Positions 8,918 to 17,124 of a stretch of DNA of 64,000 nucleotides are shown piece after piece (position 1 is the stretch's first letter; each line of letters opens with the position of its first letter). The translations under genes were made by a program, and so were the position numbers. A model generated the notes under the pieces. The model ran no database searches, was not told where the DNA came from, and worked only from the letters and a program-made list of their open reading frames with translations. The DNA comes from Marichromatium gracile (GTDB lineage: Bacteria; Pseudomonadota; Gammaproteobacteria; Chromatiales; Chromatiaceae), in the NCBI RefSeq assembly GCF_004343155.1, contig NZ_SMDC01000005.1:62001-126000 (forward strand). Direction: 5' to 3'.

Positions 8918-9067
8918 TCAGGTCCGAAGCCTCCATTTCGAGCGCCATTGATAGAAGGTCGCCGCGCTGACACCCAGCTCCCGGCACACGTCCTTGACGG
9001 CTACTCCAGACTCAGCGCGACGCAGTGCGTCAACGATCTGCTGCTCGCTGTACTTGCTCTTGCGCAT
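8918..9067 (-). pseudogene. IS3-family OrfA, frameshifted and shortened
   Basis: The ATG at 9067 opens MRKSKYSEQQIVDALRRAES, followed by VCRELGVSAATFYQWRSK, a classic OrfA helix-turn-helix. The frame then meets a stop at 8918 after 49 residues. In the next frame MEASDLKRLRALEA, the expected leucine-zipper continuation, is legible immediately downstream. A small deletion at the WRSK junction therefore broke the gene. Too short for the ordinary length of about 90-100 residues. Confidence 0.8.
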
Positions 9068-9129
9068 GTGGGCTCTCCTCTGCTCGGCCACCATTATTCG
9101 CTGGACCTATTTCGGGGGAGGGGACAGGG

Positions 9130-9219
9130 TACACTCCCATTCAAGCGCTCAAGGAATGGGCGCAGAAATGGTCGGAGTTATTCAGTAAACAAGTATACAA
9201 TCTCAGGGGATCCGGCACT
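9130..9219 (+). pseudogene. C-terminal scrap of an IS481-like transposase
   Basis: Plus-strand frame TPIQALKEWAQKW, followed by ELFSKQVYNLRGSGT, resembles the very end of IS481-family transposases (pattern TP-Q-LK-W, LF, VYN, G-DT). Only about 30 codons survive and they begin where the IS3 remnant ends, as if the IS3 element had inserted into or next to an older IS481-like copy. The normal stop is lost. Identification rests on a short motif. Confidence 0.45.
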
Positions 9220-9270
9220 CGCCGGAAAATCAAGAGTGCAGCGAGTAATTTTTACTTGTGTGGTAAATTT

Positions 9271-10149
9271 TTATGCATAAATCGCGATGGGGAGGATTTG
9301 AATGGCCGGCCCTTTAATTTCCAATTTTAAGTCTGGAATATCAAACCCTTGTTCGCTTCCTAGCGAACTTAAATGTCCAAGTGCTTCAAGCATCAGATGT
9401 GATGGCATTTTGCTAAGCGCAGTTTTTCTGAGTAAGTTTATGGAATCTGAATGTTCATTAACGCTTTTAATGACTTTTCCAATTATTTTGAACTGACCGT
9501 CAACCAAGTCTGACATCAATGGATCGTTAAGGAAGCTGGTCTCGACTGTTACGACAGCGGTGTAACCGGATTTCAAGCTTGCCGAACTTAAGTCAATAGT
9601 GCTGCCAGCTTTTAATGCATCTGAAAATCGCCCCATTTGTTGCTTAATTTTCTGAATTTCAGAGACCTGATTGCGACCTCCTTTTTTCGGTTGCGGTTTG
9701 TCTTCAAATGCCTCTACCATATCCATCATTTCAGCAAGGCTATCGATTGTTTCTACGATGGGGTTTCTTTTTAGATAGCCCTCAAACTCTACAAAATCCC
9801 CAGCCTTAGGTAGTTCATTCCCCGTATTTTCTGTTAAATATCCTTTTTCTATTAAACTATTTCTTAGTTGAAAAAGCAATGATGCAGGGGTGTGAACTCT
9901 TTCCTGAGATGAAGTGCTTTTTTCTTCATTTCCAGAAGAATTGTCTCGTGATCCAGAAAGGTCAATTTTAAGGAGTGTTGAAAAAGCCTCACTTAACCCA
10001 AAGCCAGCGGATACTTTTTCTCCTTCAGAATGATTGCTCTTTGAAGTCTCTGTTACAGAGGTAATCGTGCTTATCCCTCCCTGAAGCATCGCTAGTAAAT
10101 CAAATACAAATTTTTGATTAAGATATACAGGGATTATTAATCTTTCCAC
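9271..10149 (-). CDS. DUF6414-like protein of the ATPase-operon island
   Basis: 292-residue protein with clearly lower GC than its surroundings. The start is a GTG at 10149 with AAGGAG five bases upstream, a strong site. The N-terminus (IPVYLNQKFVFDLLAMLQGG, then a serine-rich 30-75 region) resembles what I remember of the DUF6414 family, whose function is unknown. It has no transmembrane segment or signal peptide and ends in a probably beta-rich domain. Intact and well translated in appearance, it is the only apparently healthy gene among IS remnants, so it looks like acquired cargo. Its start overlaps the small gene upstream. Confidence 0.6.
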   Translation of the reverse strand: MERLIIPVYLNQKFVFDLLAMLQGGISTITSVTETSKSNHSEGEKVSAGFGLSEAFSTLLKIDLSGSRDNSSGNEEKSTSSQERVHTPASLLFQLRNSLIEKGYLTENTGNELPKAGDFVEFEGYLKRNPIVETIDSLAEMMDMVEAFEDKPQPKKGGRNQVSEIQKIKQQMGRFSDALKAGSTIDLSSASLKSGYTAVVTVETSFLNDPLMSDLVDGQFKIIGKVIKSVNEHSDSINLLRKTALSKMPSHLMLEALGHLSSLGSEQGFDIPDLKLEIKGPAIQILPIAIYA

Positions 10150-10325
10150 AGTTTCTCCTTGTGTATGGCACCGACAGCAGGGCGCGACTTTAAGTGGCGC
10201 CCCTTACCTGTATTTTTTAGGTGGATTACAGTACATATTGACCCATTTTCGCTGAAAGCCAAAAAATAATCATTGCCGCTTATTTTTTTTCGTCTCAGCT
10301 TTCTTGGTGTCAATACAACGATCAC
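10137..10325 (-). CDS. Small unknown ORF upstream of the DUF6414-like gene, possibly frameshifted
   Basis: 62-codon frame from a GTG at 10325, overlapping the DUF6414-like start by 13 bp. I do not recognise it. A second frame beginning with TTG at 10365 reads PKKITVKIEIPKGDRCIDTK, which looks more like a real protein N-terminus. It runs into an A8 run (10283-10290 on this strand) and stops soon after. Removing one A from that run would join it to the rest of this frame (GNDYFLAFSENGSICTVIHL...), giving about 75 residues. So this may be a small gene broken by, or expressed across, a homopolymer frameshift. Low GC like the rest of the island. Confidence 0.35.
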   Translation of the reverse strand: MIVVLTPRKLRRKKISGNDYFLAFSENGSICTVIHLKNTGKGRHLKSRPAVGAIHKEKLWKD

Positions 10326-10433
10326 CTTTTGGTATCTCTATTTTTACTGTGATCTTTTTCGGCAACCCTAAAGAAGTATCGGTAGCGCCCTGGTCGATAA
10401 GTTTCGATAAGATCAGAGTCTCTTATTTTAAAG

Positions 10434-10730
10434 GTGAAGAAGATGTATTTGACATGCCCGCAGTGTCACTTTAACTGCGTGACAAAAAATGGATTCAACT
10501 GGCTGCATAATCAGTTGTGCAAGTGTCAAGATGGCGGCCGCCATTTCGTTTTTCATGCTTCCATAGTTAGCCGTTTCTCAGGAAGTCAGAGAACTGATCG
10601 ACTGATGCTGGGAAAAATCTCCCTGGCACGGAGTTGCTCGTGCGATGAAGGCATCTAAGGCTTTGCTGCAGAACTACGTAACGAGAAATACAAGAAGGTT
10701 TTTCGTCAGGTTGCGCTAAAAAAATACCAG
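10434..10730 (+). pseudogene. Degenerate IS1-family InsA-like fragment
   Basis: The frame from 10434 has the zinc-ribbon beginning CPQCHFNCVTKNGF and then LCKCQDGGRHFVFH, where IS1-type InsA proteins have KCQDCGRQF. Further on, DRLMLGKISLAR corresponds to the DRLLLEKISLAGI segment. The frame breaks at 10658, and short pieces of the expected continuation (LQNYV, NEKYKKVFRQV) appear in different frames up to about 10730. One Cys of the ribbon is replaced by Gly and the gene has several frameshifts, so it is inactive. Confidence 0.6.
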
Positions 10731-10852
10731 GCTCTACGGAACGATCTTAGACGTAAATCATACATTATGATGCTAGTATGATCTCTAAAAATTAAGAATT
10801 AGGCGTAAACTCAAAGCCCCCGATGATCTGCGAATTTGCGACGGCAATAAAT
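10731..10852. other. AT-rich junction between IS1-like fragment and V-type ATPase A
   Basis: About 120 low-GC bases with no gene. GC content switches sharply to the chromosomal level at about 10850, within a few bases of the subunit A stop codon, marking the right boundary of the island. Confidence 0.4.
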
Positions 10853-12670
10853 CTATTCCACGCCGGCTCCTCTATCCAGCTTCGCATACTCACCCCGAAC
10901 CCCCTCCATCGCCTCCTCCACCTCATCCCGAAACCCCTGTATCCGATCCAGTTCCTCACTCGAATACAGCGACTTGATCCGGCGCATCTTGGCCAATAGC
11001 GGCAGGTTCTGCAGTTCCGAGACCGGCACGCCGAGTCGAATCAGCGATTCGCCGCTGCGGTAGATCTCGATGGCCAGATCCAGCAGGGCGAACTGCTTGG
11101 CCGGGGAGCAGAAGGTGTCGATGTCGTCGAGCGCGCTCTGCTGCAGCACGCCTTCCTTGATGAGCGCGGCGCCTTCCAGCTCCCAGCGCTGGGGGTCGGA
11201 GAGGGCCTCGGGGCCGACCAGGTTGACGATGCGCGAGAGTTCGGCGTCGCGGGCGAGGAGGGCGAGGGCGGCGGTGCGGCGTTGCTCCCAGTTCGGGTCG
11301 ATCTCCTGGTGCCACCACTCGGCGGCGGTGTGGACATGCCCGGAGAAGCTGCCGACCCAGTCGATCGAGGGGTAGTGACGGGCGTCGGCCAGCTCCTTGG
11401 AGAGCGCCCAGAAGGTCTCGACGATGTCCTTGGTGTGGCTGGTGACGGGCTCGGAGAAGTCGCCGCCCGGCGGCGAGACCGCGCCGATCAGGGTGACCGA
11501 GCCGGAGGCCCCGGCGAAGGTCTCGACCCGTCCGGCGCGCTCGTAGAGCGCGGCCAGACGTGAGGCGAGATAGGCGGGGTAGCCTTCCTCGACCGGCATC
11601 TGTCCGAGCCGTCCGGAGACTTCGCGCAACGCCTCGGCCCAACGGCTGGTGGAGTCGGCCAGCATCACCACGTCGTAGCCCATGTCGCGGTAGTACTCGG
11701 CCATGGTCAGGCCGACATAGACCGAGGCCTCGCGTGCCACCACCGGCATGTTGGAGGTGTTGGCCACCAGCAGGGTGCGCTCCATCAGCTTGCGCCCGGT
11801 GTAGGGGTCGTCGAGCTGGGGGAAGGTCTCGAGCACGTCGACCAGTTCGTTGCCGCGCTCGCCGCAGCCGACATAGATGACGATGTCGGCGTTCGACCAG
11901 CGCGCGATCTGCTGCTGCACCACGGTCTTGCCCGCGCCGAAGGGGCCGGGGACCGCGCCCTTGCCGCCCTTGAGCTGGGGGAAGAAGGTGTCGATCACCC
12001 GCTGTCCGGTGATCAGCGGCGCGACGCCGTCGTCGCGGCGCCGGTAGGGGCGCGGCTGGCGCACCGGCCAGCGGTGATAGAGCCCGAGCCTGCGGCTGGC
12101 GCCGTGGGCGTCGCGCACCCGGGCGATGGTCGCCTCGAGGTCGTAGTCGCCGGCCGGGGCGATCTCCTCCAGCTCGCCCTCGATACCGGGCGGCACCAGT
12201 ACGCGATGCTCGATGGTGGCCGTCTCCGGGACGGTGCCGAGCAGGGTGCCGCCGCCGATCCGGGCGCCGGGTTCGAGCGCCGGGTTGGGGGTGAAGCGCC
12301 ACTCGCGGGCGCGGTCGAGGGCGTTGAGGTCGATGCCGCGGCGGATGTGATCGCCCGAGGCCAGGGCGATCGCCTCGAGCGGTCGCTGCACGCCGTCGAA
12401 GATGCCGCCGAGCAGCCCGGGGCCGAGTTCGACCGAGAGCGGTCGGCCGAGTCCGCGCACCGGCTCGCCGGGACGCAGCCCGTCGGTCGATTCGTAGGTC
12501 TGGACGATGGCATCGCCGCCACGCAGCGAGATCACCTCGCCGAGCAGCCCGAGTTCGCCGAGCTTGACCTGCTCGCCGCTGCGTGCGCCGGGCAGTTCGA
12601 TGGTGACGATGGGGCCGTTGATGTCACGCACCCGGCCGGTTCTGTTGGCGTCTTTCACGGCATCATCCAT
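10853..12670 (-). CDS. V/A-type ATP synthase catalytic subunit A
   Basis: 605-residue catalytic subunit. The P-loop reads [13 protein letters not shown], typical of V/A-type A subunits. The long bulge domain characteristic of A (about residues 120-190) is present, as are [10 protein letters not shown] and [17 protein letters not shown]. The ATG at 12670 overlaps the subunit E stop by 8 bp, implying translational coupling. Length is normal and no lesion is visible, so the downstream island did not truncate it. The final stop at 10853 lies at the island boundary. Confidence 0.96.
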   Translation of the reverse strand: MDDAVKDANRTGRVRDINGPIVTIELPGARSGEQVKLGELGLLGEVISLRGGDAIVQTYESTDGLRPGEPVRGLGRPLSVELGPGLLGGIFDGVQRPLEAIALASGDHIRRGIDLNALDRAREWRFTPNPALEPGARIGGGTLLGTVPETATIEHRVLVPPGIEGELEEIAPAGDYDLEATIARVRDAHGASRRLGLYHRWPVRQPRPYRRRDDGVAPLITGQRVIDTFFPQLKGGKGAVPGPFGAGKTVVQQQIARWSNADIVIYVGCGERGNELVDVLETFPQLDDPYTGRKLMERTLLVANTSNMPVVAREASVYVGLTMAEYYRDMGYDVVMLADSTSRWAEALREVSGRLGQMPVEEGYPAYLASRLAALYERAGRVETFAGASGSVTLIGAVSPPGGDFSEPVTSHTKDIVETFWALSKELADARHYPSIDWVGSFSGHVHTAAEWWHQEIDPNWEQRRTAALALLARDAELSRIVNLVGPEALSDPQRWELEGAALIKEGVLQQSALDDIDTFCSPAKQFALLDLAIEIYRSGESLIRLGVPVSELQNLPLLAKMRRIKSLYSSEELDRIQGFRDEVEEAMEGVRGEYAKLDRGAGVE

Positions 12671-13304
12671 TGAACAGGTTGGCGGTATCGAGCCCGTTGG
12701 GGAGCAGGCGTTCGAGGATCACGCGCTGGATCTCGGGGCGCAGCCGTTCGAGCCGACCGGCATGGGTGTCGTCGATGCGCACCCGCCCCTCGGCGTCGCT
12801 GACCCGCACCCCGCCGAGGGCGGTGATCGGCTCCTCGACCAGCTCGGCCTCGCGCCCCTCGGGCAGCGCCTCAAGGATCGCCGCCCAGCGCTCGCGCAGC
12901 AGCACCAGATCGTGGGCGTTGGCCTCGACGCGCAGCCGCGGCTGCTCGATCAGCCCGGCATCGCGCACGATCAGCGTCGCGAGCCAGTCGCCATAGGTGT
13001 CGCGTTCGGCGACGAAGGCGCGCATCCGCTCCTCGAGGCCGCGCTCGACGGCCTGCATCAGGTTCCAGCGCACCCGGTCGAGATGGGTCTGGAGCTTCAG
13101 CTCGCTGGCCTGGACCTGCTGGCGGAAGCTGCGTTCGGCCAGGGCACGGGCGACCTGCTCCTCGTGTTGCTCGCGCGCGCGCAGCCGCTCGGCGGCCTCG
13201 CGCAGGATGGTGTCGCGACGGCTGGCGGCGCGCGCCCGATACTCGGCGGCGAGGCGCTCGGCGCGCGCGAGGATCGCCTGTTCGAGTTCATCGACCTGGG
13301 TCAT
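12663..13304 (-). CDS. V/A-type ATP synthase subunit E
   Basis: 213-residue peripheral-stalk subunit. It is a long charged coiled coil (about residues 5-110) followed by a mixed C-terminal head with LGGVRVSDAEGRVRIDDT, the typical subunit E signature (GG-x-x-V-x-D-x-x-G-x-I-x-x-D-N/D-T). The ATG at 13304 overlaps the end of subunit F by 17 bp; an upstream extension to 13349 would lie entirely inside F and is not needed. Coupled to subunit A at its 3' end. Confidence 0.88.
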   Translation of the reverse strand: MTQVDELEQAILARAERLAAEYRARAASRRDTILREAAERLRAREQHEEQVARALAERSFRQQVQASELKLQTHLDRVRWNLMQAVERGLEERMRAFVAERDTYGDWLATLIVRDAGLIEQPRLRVEANAHDLVLLRERWAAILEALPEGREAELVEEPITALGGVRVSDAEGRVRIDDTHAGRLERLRPEIQRVILERLLPNGLDTANLFNG

Positions 13305-13665
13305 GTCGTTCCTCCGTCTCGTCGTCCGGCGCGGCGCCGAACAGCGCATCGAGCCGATCGGCCACCGCGCTGGACAGACGCGGCGGCTCGGCGCCGAGCG
13401 CGGGCACCGCGACCACCACGATGCGTCCGCCCTCGCGGCGGATGCGTTGCAGGCTGGGGATGTCCGCGGCCATCAGCGCGTCGTCGACCACCACCAGCGC
13501 CTTGGCCCGCGCGCGCAGCAGCCCGCGCAGCAGGCGCTCGACGGTCTCCGGGGCGGGGTTCTCGTGGGCCTCGAAGCCGATCAACCGGAAGCCGTCGGCG
13601 AGCCGCTCGTCACCGATGAACACGAGCCGCGCCGGGGTGGCGGTCTCGGTGCTGGGGGTGTCCAT
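13288..13665 (-). CDS. V/A-type ATP synthase subunit F
   Basis: 125-residue small subunit with a Rossmann-like beginning: LVFIGDERLADGFRLIGFE, the usual start of subunit F. It also has LVVVDDALMAADIPSLQRIR and VVVVAVPALG. In the complex F binds the central stalk next to D and regulates coupling. The gene lies 7 bp after K and overlaps E. Its C-terminus is longer and more acidic than in many homologues. Confidence 0.85.
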   Translation of the reverse strand: MDTPSTETATPARLVFIGDERLADGFRLIGFEAHENPAPETVERLLRGLLRARAKALVVVDDALMAADIPSLQRIRREGGRIVVVAVPALGAEPPRLSSAVADRLDALFGAAPDDETEERHDPGR

Positions 13666-13672
13666 GCCGCGC

Positions 13673-14122
13673 TCAGATCTTGTTGATGAGCAGGATCGAG
13701 ACCACCAGCCCGTAGATGGCGATGCCCTCGGCCAGACCGAGATAGATCAGGGTGCGCCCGAGGTTCTCCGGCTTCTCGGTGATCGCCGCCAGCGAGGCCG
13801 CGCCGATCGGGCCGACGGCGATGCCGGCGCCGATGGTCGAGATCGCGGTGGGGATACCGGCGCCGATGATCGCCAGCCCCATGCCGAGGCTGATCTCGGG
13901 CGCGGCGGTCTCGGCGAGGGTCTCGGTGGCGGCCAGGGCGTCGTTGAGCCCGAGCACGAGCAGCCCGAGCTGGGCGCCGACGAAGACCACCAGCTGGGTG
14001 CCGAGCGCCGGGCGGAACCAGTCACGGAGCCGGGCGCTGGCGCGGGGGCGCAGCTCCAGCACCAGTCCGGTGAGGATCAGGCCGAGGATGGCCAGGGTCA
14101 TGAGGGCGACGAGCCAATACAT
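13673..14122 (-). CDS. V/A-type ATP synthase proteolipid subunit K (c-ring)
   Basis: 149-residue membrane subunit forming the rotor ring. Two N-terminal hydrophobic stretches (about 3-23 and 42-62) precede the canonical c-hairpin (about 76-115 and 123-149). The ion-carrying carboxylate is Glu132 in GLAEGIAIYGL, and the protein ends VVSILLINKI. The first hairpin helix (AGIPTAISTIGAGIAVG) has no Gln, the residue often used as a sodium ligand. Extended c subunits of this length are, as I recall, also found in clostridial V/A-ATPases. Proton rather than sodium transport is only a weak inference. Confidence 0.9.
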   Translation of the reverse strand: MYWLVALMTLAILGLILTGLVLELRPRASARLRDWFRPALGTQLVVFVGAQLGLLVLGLNDALAATETLAETAAPEISLGMGLAIIGAGIPTAISTIGAGIAVGPIGAASLAAITEKPENLGRTLIYLGLAEGIAIYGLVVSILLINKI

Positions 14123-14155
14123 GTGACGCTCCTGATGTGGTGGATGGTGCCGGGG

Positions 14156-16042
14156 TCAGTCACGCGGCAGGCGCAGTGGCGCGAAGGCGTGTCCGTCCCC
14201 GGAGAAATAACGCGAGAACCCCTCGTAGTACTGCAGTCGCATCACCTGGATCATCACGATCCCGCCCTCGAGCACGATGATGAAGAGGTTGCCGAGGACC
14301 AGGGTGATGAGGTGGCCGACCTCGCCGAGCATCCCGGCGAGGGTGTAGACGGCGATGGCGAGCGCGACATGGTTGAGCCCGAAGGCGGCGACGCGGAGGA
14401 AGGAGAGGGTGTTGGAGACATAGCCGATCACCGTCTCCAGGGTGGCGATGAAGACCACCAGCGCGCGCTCGATCAGCGGGCCCTGTTGCTCGCGCCAGCT
14501 CGCCCAGGCCAGGGTGGCGAGGGCGAGCCCGGCGATGGTCGCCGGCCAGGGGGCGAGGGCGCCGTCCTCGGCGAGTCCGACCCCGGCGCCGACCAGCGCG
14601 AGATAGAACACCAGATTGACCGCACCGTGATGCCCGAGCACGGCGTCGCGCCAGCGCCCGACGGCCACCCGGTTGTAGATCGCCAGCGTACAGGCGAGGG
14701 TGATGAACCCCACCCCCCAGAGGAGCGCCAGGGTGAGCATCCGCAGCGGATCGGTGAGCGGGCTCATCCACAGCGCCGGGATCAGGTGCTCGTTGCCGAA
14801 GACGCTGCCGAAGACCAGTCCGAAGGCCATCGACGACAACCCGGCGAGCAGTCCGAAGGGCCAGAAGCGCCCGAGCCGTCGGCGCAGCAGCCAGGCGGCG
14901 AGCGCGATCACCGCGCCCTGACCGAGGTCGCCGAACATGCTGCCGAACATCAGCAGGAAGGTGACGGCGAACAGCGGCGTGGGGTCGACCTCGCCGTACT
15001 CGGGGATGCCGTACTGACCGACCAGGGTGGCGAAGGGCGCGAGCAGGCGATTGCGGGTGATCACCGTCGGCACCAACCTTCGCTCGTCGGCGCGCGGGTC
15101 GCGGGCACTCAGGGCGAAGGGATGCGGGAGGGTCTCGCGCAAGCGTTGTTCGAGCGCCTCGACCGCACTCGCCGGCACCCAGCCGGCGAGATGGGCGAGC
15201 GGTCCGCTGGCGCGCAGCGCCGGGTCGAGCGCGACCAGCGGGGCGGCGAGCAGCAGGGTCTGCTGCGCGGCAAGCAGCTGTGCGCGATGGTCGGCACCCC
15301 ACTCGGCAAGCTCGCGTTCGAGCGCGGCGCGGCGTCGGGCGATGTCGGCGCTGCGCGTCTCGAGCTGCTGGCGTACCCGCGCCGGTTCGCGGTCGAGTTC
15401 GACCGGGATCGGCAGCGCCTGGAAGCCGGCGGCGGCGAGCACCTGGGGCAGTGACTCGGGAGCGGCGTCGCTGGGACCGACGATCACCACATGGGTCTGG
15501 TCGCCACGCTGCATGTAGACGTGGACCAGATAGTGGGCGAGCCCGAGCGCGCCGCCGAGCCGGGCGAGGTTCTCGCGCGGCACCATGCCGACATGGATAT
15601 CGAGGAAACGGGTGTTGTTGCGCAGCACCGCCAGATCGATGTCGAGCGCGGCGAAGTTGGCGAGCGCGGCCTGGTGCTCGGCGACCAGGCGCGCCTCGTC
15701 GTCGAGCTGGCGCAGGCCCTCGGCATGGGCCGAGGCGGTCTGCCACAGCTCGCCGAGCCAGTGATCGAGCGCGGCGAGGGACTCGGGCTCGATCACCCGA
15801 GGCTGGTCGATGTGCTGCGGCAACGCGAGGTCGAGCAGCTCGGCGAGCTTGTCGAGCCGCTGTCGGGCACGCTCGTGATGACGGCGATAGTCGCGTGCCG
15901 GGGCGGTGTCGAGCCGCGCCTCGTCCGGGGCGCGCGCGTCGGGGTGGAAGAGACCGGTCTCGGCGAGCGCGAGCGAGGCGGTGGGCAGGTCCTCGGCGAG
16001 GACCAGCAGGCGGACGTGTTTCATCGCCGTGGGCGAGAGCAT
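14156..16042 (-). CDS. V/A-type ATP synthase subunit I (a-type stator)
   Basis: 628-residue membrane stator subunit. The N-terminal soluble half (about 1-310) is a long helical arm. The C-terminal half has about seven or eight membrane segments, including PLFAVTFLLMFGSMFGDLGQ and the NTLSFLRVAAFGLNHVALA segment. The latter carries the essential Arg of the ion half-channel. The ATG at 16042 overlaps the subunit C stop as TGATG, so C and I are translationally coupled; a longer in-frame opening to 16480 lies inside C and is rejected. Normal length for bacterial subunit I. Confidence 0.92.
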   Translation of the reverse strand: MLSPTAMKHVRLLVLAEDLPTASLALAETGLFHPDARAPDEARLDTAPARDYRRHHERARQRLDKLAELLDLALPQHIDQPRVIEPESLAALDHWLGELWQTASAHAEGLRQLDDEARLVAEHQAALANFAALDIDLAVLRNNTRFLDIHVGMVPRENLARLGGALGLAHYLVHVYMQRGDQTHVVIVGPSDAAPESLPQVLAAAGFQALPIPVELDREPARVRQQLETRSADIARRRAALERELAEWGADHRAQLLAAQQTLLLAAPLVALDPALRASGPLAHLAGWVPASAVEALEQRLRETLPHPFALSARDPRADERRLVPTVITRNRLLAPFATLVGQYGIPEYGEVDPTPLFAVTFLLMFGSMFGDLGQGAVIALAAWLLRRRLGRFWPFGLLAGLSSMAFGLVFGSVFGNEHLIPALWMSPLTDPLRMLTLALLWGVGFITLACTLAIYNRVAVGRWRDAVLGHHGAVNLVFYLALVGAGVGLAEDGALAPWPATIAGLALATLAWASWREQQGPLIERALVVFIATLETVIGYVSNTLSFLRVAAFGLNHVALAIAVYTLAGMLGEVGHLITLVLGNLFIIVLEGGIVMIQVMRLQYYEGFSRYFSGDGHAFAPLRLPRD

Positions 16043-17115
16043 CAGGTCTCCTCTCGCCGGGTACAGGCCGCGGCGCGCCAGGTACAGCCCGAGGGGGCGC
16101 GCTCGAGCGCCGCGTCGATGGTGTGCTGGGCGAGACCGAGCAGACGCCCCTGGATGATGGCGAACAGCCTCAGCAGGTCGGCCTCGCGCAGCATCAGATA
16201 GGCCAGCGCGCGCGCTGGCGCCGAGTCGCCGTGGGCGAGCAGGGCGCGGGCGATGGTGGCGCTGTGGATGTTGACGCGTCGCTGCACCTCGGCGATGTCC
16301 TCGCTGCCGGCGAGCTGACCGGCGAGCGGCGCGGGCAGGGCCTCGATGACCGGTTCGAGCCCGTCGAGCGCGACCAGACGCAGCAGTCGCTCGCGTCCGA
16401 GCAGTCCGGTCGAGGGCACCAGCCAGTAGAAGGTCTCGGAGGGAGAGAGTCCGTAGCAGAGCCGGAAGCGCAGCAGCCACAGCAGGTCGACGCGGTCGAG
16501 CGCGGCGCCGATCAGGCGTCTGAGCGCGGTGCCGTGCGGTGCGCCGAAGGTGCGGACGTGGCGCGCCAGCCCGAGGTAGTAGTGCTGGTCGATCGCCGCC
16601 TCGAGGGCGAAGGGTTCGCGGCGCCGGGCATAGACCTCGCGTGCCTGGCGGGCGATCTGGCGGTAGGGACCGGTCTCGAGCTGGCGCAGCAGCTCCTCGA
16701 CGCTCTCGGCGCGGAACAGGGTATGGATCGGCAGCCGGATCGGGGCGGGCAGGTCGAACAGTTGCTCGGCGATGGTCTCGGCCTCGAGCGCATGGAGCTT
16801 GCCGCGCAGCAGGGTCTTGAGGTTGTAGAGCGCATACTTGCGCCCCCAGGCGAGCATCAGCTCGCGCTCGTCGCCCTGCAGCGGTCGGATCAGCACCTGC
16901 AGCTCGGCGAGCAGCTGGTGGACCAGCGCCTGCTCGATGGCGCGGCTACGCGCGCGCGGTGATGGTGCGGCGTCGAGCAGGGCGTCGAGCCCGAGCTGGT
17001 CGACCAGGGCGCTCAGCGGCAGGGTGGCGAGTCGATCGATGGTGTCCGGGTCGTGCAGCCCCGTGGCCATCATCGAGACCCGGGCGTCGAGATAGGCGTG
17101 GTCGGCATCGGCCAT
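16042..17115 (-). CDS. V/A-type ATP synthase subunit C (AC39/d-type)
   Basis: 357-residue all-helical subunit that caps the c-ring and receives the central stalk. The pattern of repeated helical bundles, with YALYNLKTLLRGKL near residue 95 and YYLGLARHVRTFG near 180, is typical of V-ATPase subunit d/AC39. The gene sits 9 bp downstream of the H/G-type gene and overlaps subunit I by a single base. Annotation is based on overall character and operon position more than on one motif. Confidence 0.85.
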   Translation of the reverse strand: MADADHAYLDARVSMMATGLHDPDTIDRLATLPLSALVDQLGLDALLDAAPSPRARSRAIEQALVHQLLAELQVLIRPLQGDERELMLAWGRKYALYNLKTLLRGKLHALEAETIAEQLFDLPAPIRLPIHTLFRAESVEELLRQLETGPYRQIARQAREVYARRREPFALEAAIDQHYYLGLARHVRTFGAPHGTALRRLIGAALDRVDLLWLLRFRLCYGLSPSETFYWLVPSTGLLGRERLLRLVALDGLEPVIEALPAPLAGQLAGSEDIAEVQRRVNIHSATIARALLAHGDSAPARALAYLMLREADLLRLFAIIQGRLLGLAQHTIDAALERAPSGCTWRAAACTRREET

Positions 17116-17124
17116 GGCGCAGGG

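Larger units (their letters stand above)
8666..9133 (-). mobile_element. Degenerate IS3-family element
   Basis: Minus-strand remnant of an IS3-family insertion sequence. It contains a shortened orfA, a truncated orfB and a probable terminal end reading inward from TGTACCCTGTCCCC (complement of about 9120-9133). The other end is missing: similarity to OrfB stops near 8666. The element lies between V-type ATPase genes B and A. I cannot name the exact IS; the OrfA/OrfB style resembles the IS407/IS2 side of the family. Confidence 0.75.
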
